Shown piece by piece: positions 40,938 through 54,309 of a DNA stretch of 64,000 nt (the stretch's first letter is position 1; every line of letters begins with the position of its first letter). The DNA is from Petrolisthes cinctipes (lineage: Eukaryota; Arthropoda; Malacostraca; Decapoda; Porcellanidae). The translations under genes and the position numbers were made by a program. The notes under the pieces are model-generated. The model was not told the origin of the DNA. It saw only the letters and a program-made list of their open reading frames with translations, and did not search any database. Location: assembly GCA_033782935.1 (NCBI GenBank), contig JAWQEG010001395.1:156501-220500 (forward strand). The letters are read 5' to 3'.

Positions 40938-43753
40938 CATGTTTTGAGCCTATATTTTGAAAACATTCTAACACTGAGTAGGCATGTACAGATCGCTTCT
41001 GGGACCAAAAAATATCGAATTTTCGGGTGTTTTGAGCCTGACTTTGGGAAATAAACGGGTACAGAAGATGCATACACATATTGACTTTGTGCACCTAAAA
41101 TATCGATTTTCAGCATGTTTTGTGCCTGTATTTTGAAAATACTCTAACACGGAGTAGGCATGTACATATCGCTTCAGGGACCCAAAAATGTTGAATTTTC
41201 TGATGTTTTGAGCCAGAATTTGAGATATAAACGGGTACTGAAGATGCATGCACATATCGACTTTTTGCACCTAAAATATCGATTTTGAGCATGTTTTGGG
41301 CCTGTATTTTGAAAATACTCTAACACTGAGAAGGCATGTGCAGACTGCTTCTGAAACCCAAAAATATAGAATTTTCGGGGGTTTTGAGCCTGAATTTGAG
41401 ATATAAACGGGTACAGAAGATGCATACATATATTGACTTTGGGCACCTAAAATATCGATTTTCAGCATGTTTTGGGCCTGTATTTTGAAAATACTCTAAC
41501 ACAGAGTAGGCATGTATAGATCGCTTCTGGGACCCAAAAATATCGAATTTGCGGGTGTTTTGAGACTGAATTTGAGATATAAACGGGTACAAAAGATGCA
41601 TCAACATATCGACTTTAGACACTTAAAATATCGATTTTTAGCATGTTTTGAGCCTATATTTTGAAAATATTTCAGCACTGATTAGGCATGTACAAATCGC
41701 TTCTGGGAACGAAAAATATTGATTTTTTGGATGTTTTGAGCCTGAATTTGAGATATAAACGGGTACTGAAGATGCATGCACATATCGAATTTTTGTACCT
41801 GAAATATCGATTTTGAGCATGTTTTGGGTCTATATCTTGAAAACATACTAGCAAGGGGTAGGCATGTACAGATTGCTTCTGGGACCCAAAAATATTGAAT
41901 TTTCGGGTGTTTTGAGCCTGAATTTGGGATATAAACGGGTACAGAAGATGCATACACATATTGACTTTGGGCACCTAAAATATATCGATTTTCAGCATGT
42001 TTTGTGCCTTTATTTTGAAAATACTCTAAGACGGAGTATGCATGTACAGATCGCTTCTGGGAACTAAAAATATCGAATTTTCGGGTGTTTTGAGCCTGAA
42101 TTTGAGATATAAACGGGTACAGAAGATGCATGCATATATCGACTTTGTGCACCTAAAATATCGATTTTCAGCATGTTTTGGGCCTGTATTTTGAAAATAC
42201 TCTAACAGGGAGTAGGCATGTACAGATTGCTTCTGGGACCCAAAAATATCGAATTTTCGGGTGTTTTGAGCCTGAATTTTAAATATAAACGGGTTCAGAA
42301 GATGCATGAACATATCGACTTTAGACACTTAAAATATCAATTTTTTAATGTTTTGGGCCTATATTTTGAAAACATTCCAGCACTGAGTAGGCATGTACAG
42401 ATCGCTTCAGGGAACGGAAAGTTTTGAATTTTCGGGTGTTTTGAGCCTGAATTTGAGATATAAACGGGTACAGAAGATCCATGCACATATCGACTTTGGA
42501 CACCTAAAATATCGATTTTTAGCATGTTTTGAGCCTATATTTTGAAAACATTCTAGCACTGAGTAGGCATGCACAGATCGCTTCGGGGACCCCAAAATAT
42601 TGATTTTCGGGTGTTTTGAGCCTTAATTTGGGATATAAACGGGTACTTTAGATGCATGCACATATCGACTTTAGACACTTAAAATATCGATTTTTAGCAT
42701 GTTTTAAGCCTATATTTTTTAAATATTCCAGCACTGAGTAGGCATGTACAGATCGCTTCTGGAACCCAAAAATATCGATTTTTAGAGTGTTTTAAACCTT
42801 AATTTGGGATGTAAACGTTTACAGAAGATGCTTGCACATATCGACTTTGGACACCTAAAATATCGATTTTTAGCATGTTTTGTGCCAATATTTTGAAAAT
42901 ATTCTAGCACTGAGTAGGCATGTACAGATCGCTTCTGGGACCCAAAAATATTGAATTTACGAGTGTTTTGAGCCTGAATTTGAGATATAAACGGGTACTG
43001 AAGATGCATGCACATATCGCCTTTTTGCACCTAAAATATCGATTTTGAACATGTTTTGGGTCTGTATCTTGAAAACATTCCAGCAAGGAGTAGGCATGTA
43101 CAGGTCGCTTCTGGGACCCAAAAATATCGAATTTTCGAGTGTTTTAAACCTGAATTTGGGATGTAAACGGGTACAGAAGATGCATGCACATATCGACTTT
43201 GGGCACCCAAAATATCGATTTTTAGCACGTTTTGGGCCTATATTGTGAAAATATTATAGCACTAAGTAGGCATGTACAGATCGCTTATGGGACCAAAAAA
43301 TATCGAATTTTCGGTTATTTTGAGCCTGAATTTGGGATATAAACGGATACAGAAGATGCATGCACATATCGACTTTGCGCACCCAAAATATCGATTTTTA
43401 GCACGTTTTGGGCCTATATTTTGAAAATATTATAGCACTAAGTAGGCATGTACAGATCGCTTCTGGGACCAAAAAATATCGAATTTTCGGGTATTTTGAG
43501 CCTGAATTTGGGATATAAACGGATAAAGAAGATGCATACACATATTGACTTTGTGCACCTACGATATCGATTTTCAGCATGTTTTGGGCCTGTATTTTGA
43601 AAATACTCAAACAGGGAGTAGGCATGTACAGATCGCTTCTGGGACCCAAAAATATCGAATTTTCGGGGGTTTTGAGCCTGAATTTGTGATATAAACGGGT
43701 ACAGAAGATGCATGAACATATCGACTTTATACACTAAAAATATCGATTATTAT
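40938..43753 (+). repeat. Right HOR unit 2, 16 monomers (2816 bp)
   Basis: This unit begins at the anchor TATCGATTATTATCATG, with the C of its CATG at 40938. It is nearly identical to unit 1 and unit 3 by eye but lacks one monomer (175 bp), lost near 42142 where GCATGCATATATCGACTTT runs straight into GTGCACC. In units 1 and 3 a monomer with GGACACC lies between. Unequal crossing-over within the shared CGACTTT is the simplest explanation. Confidence 0.92.
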
Positions 43754-46744
43754 CATGTTTTGAGCCTATATTTTGAAAACATTCTAACACTGAGTAGGCA
43801 TGTACAGATCGCTTCTGGGACCAAAAAATATCGAATTTTCGGGTGTTTTGAGCCTGACTTTGGGAAATAAACGGGTACAGAAGATGCATACACATATTGA
43901 CTTTGTGCACCTAAAATATCGATTTTCAGCATGTTTTGTGCCTGTATTTTGAAAATACTCTAACACGGAGTAGGCATGTACATATCGCTTCAGGGACCCA
44001 AAAATGTTGAATTTTCTGATGTTTTGAGCCAGAATTTGAGATATAAACGGGTACTGAAGATGCATGCACATATCGACTTTTTGCACCTAAAATATCGATT
44101 TTGAGCATGTTTTGGGCCTGTATTTTGAAAATACTCTAACACTGAGAAGGCATGTGCAGACTGCTTCTGAAACCCAAAAATATAGAATTTTCGGGGGTTT
44201 TGAGCCTGAATTTGAGATATAAACGGGTACAGAAGATGCATACATATATTGACTTTGGGCACCTAAAATATCGATTTTCAGCATGTTTTGGGCCTGTATT
44301 TTGAAAATACTCTAACACAGAGTAGGCATGTATAGATCGCTTCTGGGACCCAAAAATATCGAATTTGCGGGTGTTTTGAGACTGAATTTGAGATATAAAC
44401 GGGTACAAAAGATGCATCAACATATCGACTTTAGACACTTAAAATATCGATTTTTAGCATGTTTTGAGCCTATATTTTGAAAATATTTCAGCACTGATTA
44501 GGCATGTACAAATCGCTTCTGGGAACGAAAAATATTGATTTTTTGGATGTTTTGAGCCTGAATTTGAGATATAAACGGGTACTGAAGATGCATGCACATA
44601 TCGAATTTTTGTACCTGAAATATCGATTTTGAGCATGTTTTGGGTCTATATCTTGAAAACATACTAGCAAGGGGTAGGCATGTACAGATTGCTTCTGGGA
44701 CCCAAAAATATTGAATTTTCGGGTGTTTTGAGCCTGAATTTGGGATATAAACGGGTACAGAAGATGCATACACATATTGACTTTGGGCACCTAAAATATA
44801 TCGATTTTCAGCATGTTTTGTGCCTTTATTTTGAAAATACTCTAAGACGGAGTATGCATGTACAGATCGCTTCTGGGAACTAAAAATATCGAATTTTCGG
44901 GTGTTTTGAGCCTGAATTTGAGATATAAACGGGTACAGAAGATGCATGCATATATCGACTTTGGACACCTAACATATCGATTTTTAGCATGTTTTGAGCC
45001 TATATTTTGAAAACATTCTAGCACTGAGTAGGCATGCACAGATCGCTTCTGGGACCCCAAAATATTGATTTTCGGGTGTTTTGAGCCTGAATTTGGAATA
45101 TAAACGGGTACAGAAGATGCATGCACATATCGACTTTGTGCACCTAAAATATCGATTTTCAGCATGTTTTGGGCCTGTATTTTGAAAATACTCTAACAGG
45201 GAGTAGGCATGTACAGATTGCTTCTGGGACCCAAAAATATCGAATTTTCGGGTGTTTTGAGCCTGAATTTTAAATATAAACGGGTTCAGAAGATGCATGA
45301 ACATATCGACTTTAGACACTTAAAATATCAATTTTTTAATGTTTTGGGCCTATATTTTGAAAACATTCCAGCACTGAGTAGGCATGTACAGATCGCTTCA
45401 GGGAACGGAAAGTTTTGAATTTTCGGGTGTTTTGAGCCTGAATTTGAGATATAAACGGGTACAGAAGATCCATGCACATATCGACTTTGGACACCTAAAA
45501 TATCGATTTTTAGCATGTTTTGAGCCTATATTTTGAAAACATTCTAGCACTGAGTAGGCATGCACAGATCGCTTCGGGGACCCCAAAATATTGATTTTCG
45601 GGTGTTTTGAGCCTTAATTTGGGATATAAACGGGTACTTTAGATGCATGCACATATCGACTTTAGACACTTAAAATATCGATTTTTAGCATGTTTTAAGC
45701 CTATATTTTTTAAATATTCCAGCACTGAGTAGGCATGTACAGATCGCTTCTGGAACCCAAAAATATCGATTTTTAGAGTGTTTTAAACCTTAATTTGGGA
45801 TGTAAACGTTTACAGAAGATGCTTGCACATATCGACTTTGGACACCTAAAATATCGATTTTTAGCATGTTTTGTGCCAATATTTTGAAAATATTCTAGCA
45901 CTGAGTAGGCATGTACAGATCGCTTCTGGGACCCAAAAATATTGAATTTACGAGTGTTTTGAGCCTGAATTTGAGATATAAACGGGTACTGAAGATGCAT
46001 GCACATATCGCCTTTTTGCACCTAAAATATCGATTTTGAACATGTTTTGGGTCTGTATCTTGAAAACATTCCAGCAAGGAGTAGGCATGTACAGGTCGCT
46101 TCTGGGACCCAAAAATATCGAATTTTCGAGTGTTTTAAACCTGAATTTGGGATGTAAACGGGTACAGAAGATGCATGCACATATCGACTTTGGGCACCCA
46201 AAATATCGATTTTTAGCACGTTTTGGGCCTATATTGTGAAAATATTATAGCACTAAGTAGGCATGTACAGATCGCTTATGGGACCAAAAAATATCGAATT
46301 TTCGGTTATTTTGAGCCTGAATTTGGGATATAAACGGATACAGAAGATGCATGCACATATCGACTTTGCGCACCCAAAATATCGATTTTTAGCACGTTTT
46401 GGGCCTATATTTTGAAAATATTATAGCACTAAGTAGGCATGTACAGATCGCTTCTGGGACCAAAAAATATCGAATTTTCGGGTATTTTGAGCCTGAATTT
46501 GGGATATAAACGGATAAAGAAGATGCATACACATATTGACTTTGTGCACCTACGATATCGATTTTCAGCATGTTTTGGGCCTGTATTTTGAAAATACTCA
46601 AACAGGGAGTAGGCATGTACAGATCGCTTCTGGGACCCAAAAATATCGAATTTTCGGGGGTTTTGAGCCTGAATTTGTGATATAAACGGGTACAGAAGAT
46701 GCATGAACATATCGACTTTATACACTAAAAATATCGATTATTAT
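43754..46744 (+). repeat. Right HOR unit 3, 17 monomers (2991 bp)
   Basis: This is a full-length copy starting at the anchor (43754). It retains the monomer missing from unit 2, at about 44958-45133. It shares base changes with unit 2 against unit 1, such as GTACATATCGCTTC near 43977 and GGAACGGAAAG near 45410, so units 2 and 3 look like the closest pair. Confidence 0.92.
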
Positions 46745-48505
46745 CATGTTTTGAGCCTATATTTTGAAAACATTCTAACACTGAGTAGGCATGTACAGAT
46801 CGCTTCTGGGACCAAAAAATATCGAATTTTCGGGTGTTTTGAGCCTGACTTTGGGAAATAAACGGGTACAGAAGATGCATACACATATTGACTTTGTGCA
46901 CCTAAAATATCGATTTTCAGCATGTTTTGTGCCTGTATTTTGAAAATACTCTAACACGGAGTAGGCATGTACAGATCGCTTCAGGGACCCAAAAATGTTG
47001 AATTTTCTGATGTTTTGAGCCTGAATTTGAGATATAAACGGGTACTGAAGATGCATGCACATATCGACTTTTTGCACCTAAAATATCGATTTTGAGCATG
47101 TTTTGGGCCTGTATTTTGAAAATACTCTAACACTGAGAAGGCATGTGCAGACTGCTTCTGGAACCCAAGAATATAGAATTTTCGCGGGTTTTGAGCCTGA
47201 ATTTGAGATATAAACGGGTACAGAAGATGCATACATATATTGACTTTGGGCACCTAAAATATCGATTTTCAGCATGTTTTGGGCCTGTATTTTGAAAATA
47301 CTCTAACACAGAGTAGGCATGTACAGATCGCTTCTGGGACCCAAAAATATCGAATTTTCGGGTGTTTTGAGCCTGAATTTGAGATATAAACGGGTACAAA
47401 AGATGCATCAACATATCGACTTTAGACACTTAAAATATCGATTTTTAGCATGTTTTGAGCCTATATTTTGAAAATATTCCAACACTGATTAGGCATGTAC
47501 AAATCGCTTCTGGGAACGAAAAATATTGATTTTTTGGATGTTTTGAGCCTGAATTTGAGATATAAACGGGTACTGAAGATGCATGCACATATCGACTTTT
47601 TTACCTGAAATATCGATTTTGAGTATGTTTTGGGTCTATATCTTGAAAACATACTAGCAAGGAGTAGGCATGTACAGTTTGCTTCTGGGACCCAAAAATA
47701 TCGAATTTTCGGGTGTTTTGAGCCTGAATTTGGGATATAAACGGGTACAGAAGATGCATACACATATTGACTTTGGGCACCTAAAATATATCGATTTTTA
47801 GCAGGTTTTGTGCCTTTATTTTGAAAATACTCTAAGACGGAGTATGCATGTACAGATCGCTTCTGGGACCCAAAAATATCGAATTTTCGGGTGTTTTGAG
47901 CCTGAATTTGAGATATAAACGTGTACTGAAGATGCATGCACATATCGCCTTTTTGCACCTAAAATATCGATTTTGAACATGTTTTGGGTCTGTATCTTGA
48001 AAACATTCTAGCAAGGAGTAGGCATGTACAGATTGATTCTGGGACACAAAAATATCGAATTTTCGAGTGTTTTAAACCTGAATTTGGGATGTAAACGGGT
48101 ACAGAAGATGCATGCACATATCGACTTTGGGCACCCAAAATATCGATTTTTAGCATGTTTTGGGCCTATATTGTGAAAATATTATAGCACTAAGAAGGCA
48201 TGTACAGATCGCTTCTGGGACCAAAAAATATCGAATTTTCGGGTATTTTGAGCCTGAATTTGGGATATAAACGGATACAGAAGATGCATACACATATTGA
48301 CTTTGTGCACCTACAATATCGATTATCACCATGTTTTGGGCCTGTATTTTGAAAATACTCAAACAGGGAGTAGGCATGTACAGATCGCTTCTGGGACCCA
48401 AAAATATCGAATTTTCGGGGGTTTTGAGCCTGAATTTGTGATATAAACGGGTACAGAAGATGCATGAACATATCGACTTTAGACACTAAAAATATCGATT
48501 ATTAT
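46745..48505 (+). repeat. Right HOR unit 4, shortened to 10 monomers (1761 bp)
   Basis: This unit follows unit 3 up to about 47920, then jumps to sequence matching 45.98 kb of unit 3, losing about six monomers. A further monomer, the one with TCGGTTATTTTG in unit 3, is missing near 48.17 kb. The unit therefore looks like a 17-monomer repeat that lost seven monomers in two steps. Confidence 0.85.
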
Positions 48506-50615
48506 CATGTTTTGAGCCTATATTTTGAAAACATTACAGCACTGAGTAGGCATGTACAGATCGCTTCTGGGAACGAAAAATATTGAATTTTCGGGTGTTT
48601 TGAGCCTGAATTTGAGATATAAACGGGTACTGAAGAATCATGCACATATCGACTTCTTGCACCTAAAATATCGATTTTGAGCATGTTTTGTGTCTGTATC
48701 TTGAATACATTCTAGCAAGGAGTAGGTGTGTACAGATCGCTTCTGGGACCCAAAAATATCGAATTTTCGGGTGTTTTGAGCCTGAATTTGAGATATAAAC
48801 AGGTACAAAAGATGCATGCACATATCGACTTTGGGCACCCAAAATATCGATTTTTAACACGTTTTGGGCCTATATTTAGAAAATATTCTAGCACTAAGTA
48901 GGCATGTACAGATCGCTTCTGGGACCCAAAAATATCGAATTTTCGGGTGATTTGAGCCTGAATTTGGGATATAAACGGATACAGAAGATGCATACACATA
49001 TCGACTTTGTGCACCTAAAATATCGATTTTCAGCATGTTTTGGGCCTGTATTTTGAAAATACTCTAAGAGGGAGTAGGCATTTACAGATCGCTTCTGGGA
49101 CCCAAAAATATCGAATTTTCGGGTGTTTTGAGCCTGAATTTTAAATATAAACGGGTTCAGAAGATGCATGAACATATCGACTTTAGACACTTAAAATATC
49201 AATTTTTTAATGTTTTGGGCCTACATTTTGAAAACATTCCAGCACTGAGTATGCATGTACAGATCGCTTCAGGGAACGGAAAGTTTTGAATTTTCGGGTG
49301 TTTTGAGCCTGAATTTGAGATATAAACGGGTACAGAAGATCCATGCACGTATCGACTTTGGACACCTAAAATATCGATTTTTAGCATGTTTTGAGCCTAT
49401 ATTTTGAAAACATTCTAGCACTGAGTAGGCATGCACAGATCGCTTCGGGGACCCCAAAATATTGATTTTCGGGTGTTTTGAGCCTGAATTTGGGATATAA
49501 ACGGGTACTTTAGATGCATGCACATATCGACTTTAGACACTTAAAATATCGATTTTTAGCATGTTTTATGCCTATATTTTTAAAATATTCCAGCACTGAG
49601 TAGGCATGTACAGATCGCTTCTGGAACCCAAAAATATCGATTTTTAGAGTGTTTTAAACCTTAATTTGGGATGTAAACGTTTACAGAAGATGCTTGCACA
49701 TATCGACTTTGGACACCTAAAATATCGATTTTTAGCATGTTTTGTGCCAATATTTTGAAAATATTCTAGCACTGAGTAGGCATGTACAGATCGCTTCTAC
49801 AACCCAAAAATATTGAATTTACGAGTGTTTTGAGCCTGAATTTGAGATATAAACGGGTACTGAAGATGCATGCACATATCGCCTTTTTGCACCTAAAATA
49901 TCGATTTTGAACATGTTTTGAGTCTGTATCTTGAAAACATTCTAGCAAGGAGTAGGCATGTACAGGTCGCTTCTGGGACCCAAAAATATCGAATTTTCGA
50001 GTGTTTTAAACCTGAATTTGGGATGTAAACGGGTACAGAAGATGCATGCACATATCGACTTTGGGAACCCAAAATATCGATTTTTAGCACGTTTTGGGCC
50101 TATATTGTGAAAATATTATAGCACTAAGTAGGCATGTACAGATCGCTTCTGGGACCAAAAAATATCGAATTTTCGGTTATTTTGAGCCTGAATTTGGGAT
50201 ATAAACGGATACAGAAGATGCATGCACATATCGACTTTGCGCACCCAAAATATCGATTTTTAGCACGTTTTGGGCCTATATTTTGAAAATATTTTAGCAC
50301 TAAGTAGGCATGTACAGATCGCTTCTGGGACCAAAAAATATCGAATTTTCGGGTATTTTGAGCCTGAATTTGGGATATAAACGGATACAGAAGATGCATA
50401 CACATATTGACTTTGTGCACCTACAATATCGATTTTCAGCATGTTTTGGGCCTGTATTTTGAAAATACTCAAACAGGGAGTAGGCATGTACAGATCGCTT
50501 CTGGGACCCAAAAATATCGAATTTTCGGGGGTTTTGAGCCTGAATTTGTGATATAAACGGGTACAGAAGATGCATGAACATATCGACTTTAGACACTAAA
50601 AATATCGATTATTAT
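48506..50615 (+). repeat. Right HOR unit 5, 12 monomers (2110 bp)
   Basis: This unit runs between anchors at 48506 and 50616. It is repeated at 52200-54309 with offset 3694 bp (21 monomers minus two). Distinctive marks are GAAGAATCATGC near 48634, TTAGAAAATATTC near 48876 and AACGGAAAGTTTTG near 49274. Its last five monomers are the template for units 6 and, in part, 7. Confidence 0.88.
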
Positions 50616-51495
50616 CATGTTTTGAGCCTTTTTTTTGAAAACATTCCAGCACTAAGTAGGCATGTACAGATCGCTTCTGGGAACGAAAAATATTGAATTT
50701 TCGGGTGTTTTGAGCCTGAATTTGAGATATAAACGGGTACTGAAGATGCATGCACATATCGCCTTTTTGCACCTAAAATATCGATTTTGAACATGTTTTG
50801 GGTCTGTATCTTGAAAACATTCTAGCAAGGAGTAGGCATGTACAGGTCGCTTCTGGGACCCAAAAATATCGAATTTTCGAGTGTTTTAAACCTGAATTTG
50901 GGATGTAAACGGGTACAGAAGATGCATGCACATATCGACTTTGGGCACCCAAAATATCGATTTTTAGCACGTTTTGGGCCTATATTGTGAAAATATTATA
51001 GCACTAAGTAGGCATGTACAGATCGCTTCTGGGACCAAAAAATATCGAATTTTCGGTTATTTTGAGCCTGAATTTGGGATATAAACGGATACAGAAGATG
51101 CATGCACATATCGACTTTGCGCACCCAAAATATCGATTTTTAGCACGTTTTGGGCCTATATTTTGAAAATATTTTAGCACTAAGTAGGCATGTACAGATC
51201 GCTTCTGGGACCAAAAAATATCGAATTTTCGGGTATTTTGAGCCTGAATTTGGGATATAAACGGATACAGAAGATGCATACACATATTGACTTTGTGCAC
51301 CTACAATATCGATTTTCAGCATGTTTTGGGCCTGTATTTTGAAAATACTCAAACAGGGAGTAGGCATGTACAGATCGCTTCTGGGACCCAAAAATATCGA
51401 ATTTTCGGGGGTTTTGAGCCTGAATTTGTGATATAAACGGGTACAGAAGATGCATGAACATATCGACTTTAGACACTAAAAATATCGATTATTAT
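50616..51495 (+). repeat. Right HOR unit 6, five monomers (880 bp)
   Basis: This is an exact 5 x 176 bp tandem copy of the last five monomers of unit 5 (offset 880 from about 49.89 kb). By eye it is almost unchanged; one difference is GAGCCTTTTTTTTG at the start here against GAGCCTATATTTTG in the next unit. Confidence 0.9.
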
Positions 51496-52199
51496 CATGT
51501 TTTGAGCCTATATTTTGAAAACATTCCAGCACTAAGTAGGCATGTACAGATCGCTTCTGGGAACGAAAAATATTGAATTTTCGGGTTTTTTGAGCCTGAA
51601 TTTGAGATATAAACGGGTACTGAAGATGCATGCACATATCGCCTTTTTGCACCTAAAATATCGATTTTGAACATGTTTTGGGTCTGTATCTTGAAAACAT
51701 TCTAGCAAGGAGTAGGCATGTACAGGTCGCTTCTGGGACCCAAAAATATCGAATTTTCGAGTGTTTTAAACCTGAATTTGGGATGTAAACGGGTACAGAA
51801 GATGCATGCACATATCGACTTTGGGCACCCAAAATATCGATTTTTAGCACGTTTTGGGCCTATATTGTGAAAATATTATAGCACTAAGAAGGCATGTACA
51901 GATCGCTTCTGGGACCAAAAAATATCGAATTTTCGGGTATTTTGAGCCTGAATTTGGGATATAAACGGATACAGAAGATGCATACACATATTGACTTTGT
52001 GCACCTACAATATCGATTATCAGCATGTTTTGGGCCTGTATTTTGAAAATACTCAAACAGGGAGTAGGCATGTACAGATCGCTTCTGGGACCCAAAAATA
52101 TCGAATTTTCGAGGGTTTTGAGCCTGAATTTGTGATATAAACGGGTACAGTAGATGCATGAACATATCGACTTTAGACACTAAAAATATCGATTATTAT
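51496..52199 (+). repeat. Right HOR unit 7, four monomers (704 bp)
   Basis: This unit continues the five-monomer tandem run but lacks the monomer carrying TCGGTTATTTTG, exactly 176 bp. The same monomer is missing from unit 4 at the equivalent place, near 48.17 kb. Units 4 and 7 share GCACTAAGAAGGC and CGATTATCA/CC variants, so the loss probably has one origin and was copied. Confidence 0.88.
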
Positions 52200-54309
52200 C
52201 ATGTTTTGAGCCTATATTTTGAAAACATTACAGCACTGAGTAGGCATGTACAGATCGCTTCTGGGAACGAAAAATATTGAATTTTCGGGTGTTTTGAGCC
52301 TGAATTTGAGATATAAACGGGTACTGAAGAATCATGCACATATCGACTTCTTGCACCTAAAATATCGATTTTGAGCATGTTTTGGGTCTGTATCTTGAAT
52401 ACATTCTAGCAAGGTGTAGGTGTGTACAGATCGCTTCTGGGACCCAAAAATATCGAATTTTCGGGTGTTTTGAGCCTGAATTTGAGATATAAACAGGTAC
52501 AAAAGATGCATGCACATATCGACTTTGGGCACCCAAAATATCGATTTTTAACACGTTTTGGGCCTATATTTAGAAAATATTCTAGCACTAAGTAGGCATG
52601 TACAGATCGCTTCTGGGACCCAAAAATATCGAATTTTCGGGTGATTTGAGCCTGAATTTGGGATATAAACGGATACAGAAGATGCATACACATATCGACT
52701 TTGTGCACCTAAAATATCGATTTTCAGCATGTTTTGGGCCTGTATTTTGAAAATACTCTAACAGGGAGTAGGCATTTACAGATCGCTTCTGGGACCCAAA
52801 AATATCGAATTTTCGGGTGTTTTGAGCCTGAATTTTAAATATAAACGGGTTCAGAAGATGCATGAACATATCGACTTTAGACACTTAAAATATCAATTTT
52901 TTAATGTTTTGGGCCTACATTTTGAAAACATTCCAGCACTGAGTAGGCATGTACAGATCGCTTCAGGGATCGGAAAGTTTTGAATTTTTGGGTGTTTTGA
53001 GCCTGAATTTGAGATATAAACGGGTACAGAAGATCCATGCACGTATCGACTTTGGACACCTAAAATATCGATTTTTAGCATGTTTTGAGCCTATATTTTG
53101 AAAACATTCTAGCACTGAGTAGGCATGCACAGATCGCTTCGGGGACCCCAAAATATTGATTTTCGGGTGTTTTGAGCCTGAATTTGGGATATAAACGGGT
53201 ACTTTAGATGCATGCACATATCGACTTTAGACACTTAAAATATCGATTTTTAGCATGTTTTATACCTATATTTTTAAAATATTCCAGCACTGAGTAGGCA
53301 TGTACAGATCGCTTCTGGAACCCAAAAATATCGATTTTTAGAGTGTTTTAAACCTTAATTTGGGATGTAAACGTTTACAGAAGATGCTTGCACATATCGA
53401 CTTTGGACACCTAAAATATCGATTTTTAGCATGTTTTGTGCCAATATTTTGAAAATATTCTAGCACTGAGTAGGCATGTACAGATCGCTTCTGGGACCCA
53501 AAAATATTGAATTTACGAGTGTTTTGAGCCTGAATTTGAGATATAAACGGGTACTGAAGATGCATGCACATATCGCCTTTTTGCACCTAAAATATCGATT
53601 TTGAACATGTTTTGGGTCTGTATCTTGAAAACATTCTAGCAAGGAGTAGGCATGTACAGGTCGCTTCTGGGACCCAAAAATATCGAATTTTCGAGTGTTT
53701 TAAACCTGAATTTGGGATGTAAACGGGTACAGAAGATGCATGCACATATCGACTTTGGGCACCCAAAATATCGATTTTTAGCACGTTTTGGGCCTATATT
53801 GTGAAAATATTATAGCACTAAGTAGGCATGTACAGATCGCTTCTGGGACCAAAAAATATCGAATTTTCGGTTATTTTGAGCCTGAATTTGGGATATAAAC
53901 GGATACAGAAGATGCATGCACATATCGACTTTGCGAACCCAAAATATCGATTTTTAGCACGTTTTGGGCCTATATTTTGAAAATATTTTAGCACTAAGTA
54001 GGCATGTACAGATCGCTTCTGGGACCAAAAAATATCGAATTTTCGGGTATTTTGAGCCTGAATTTGGGATATAAACGGATACAGAAGATGCATACACATA
54101 TTGACTTTGTGCACCTACAATATCGATTTTCAGCATGTTTTGGGCCTGTATTTTGAAAATACTCAAACAGGGAGTAGGCATGTACAGATCGCTTCTGGGA
54201 CCCAAAAATATCGAATTTTCGGGGGTTTTGAGCATGAATTTGTGATATAAACGGGTACAGAAGATGCATGAACATATCGACTTTAGACACTAAAAATATC
54301 GATTATTAT
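52200..54309 (+). repeat. Right HOR unit 8, 12 monomers (2110 bp)
   Basis: This is a copy of unit 5 at offset 3694 bp. Together units 5-7 make a 21-monomer composite repeat whose second round begins here. Small differences include GGGATCGGAAAG near 52965 against GGGAACGGAAAG in unit 5. Confidence 0.9.
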
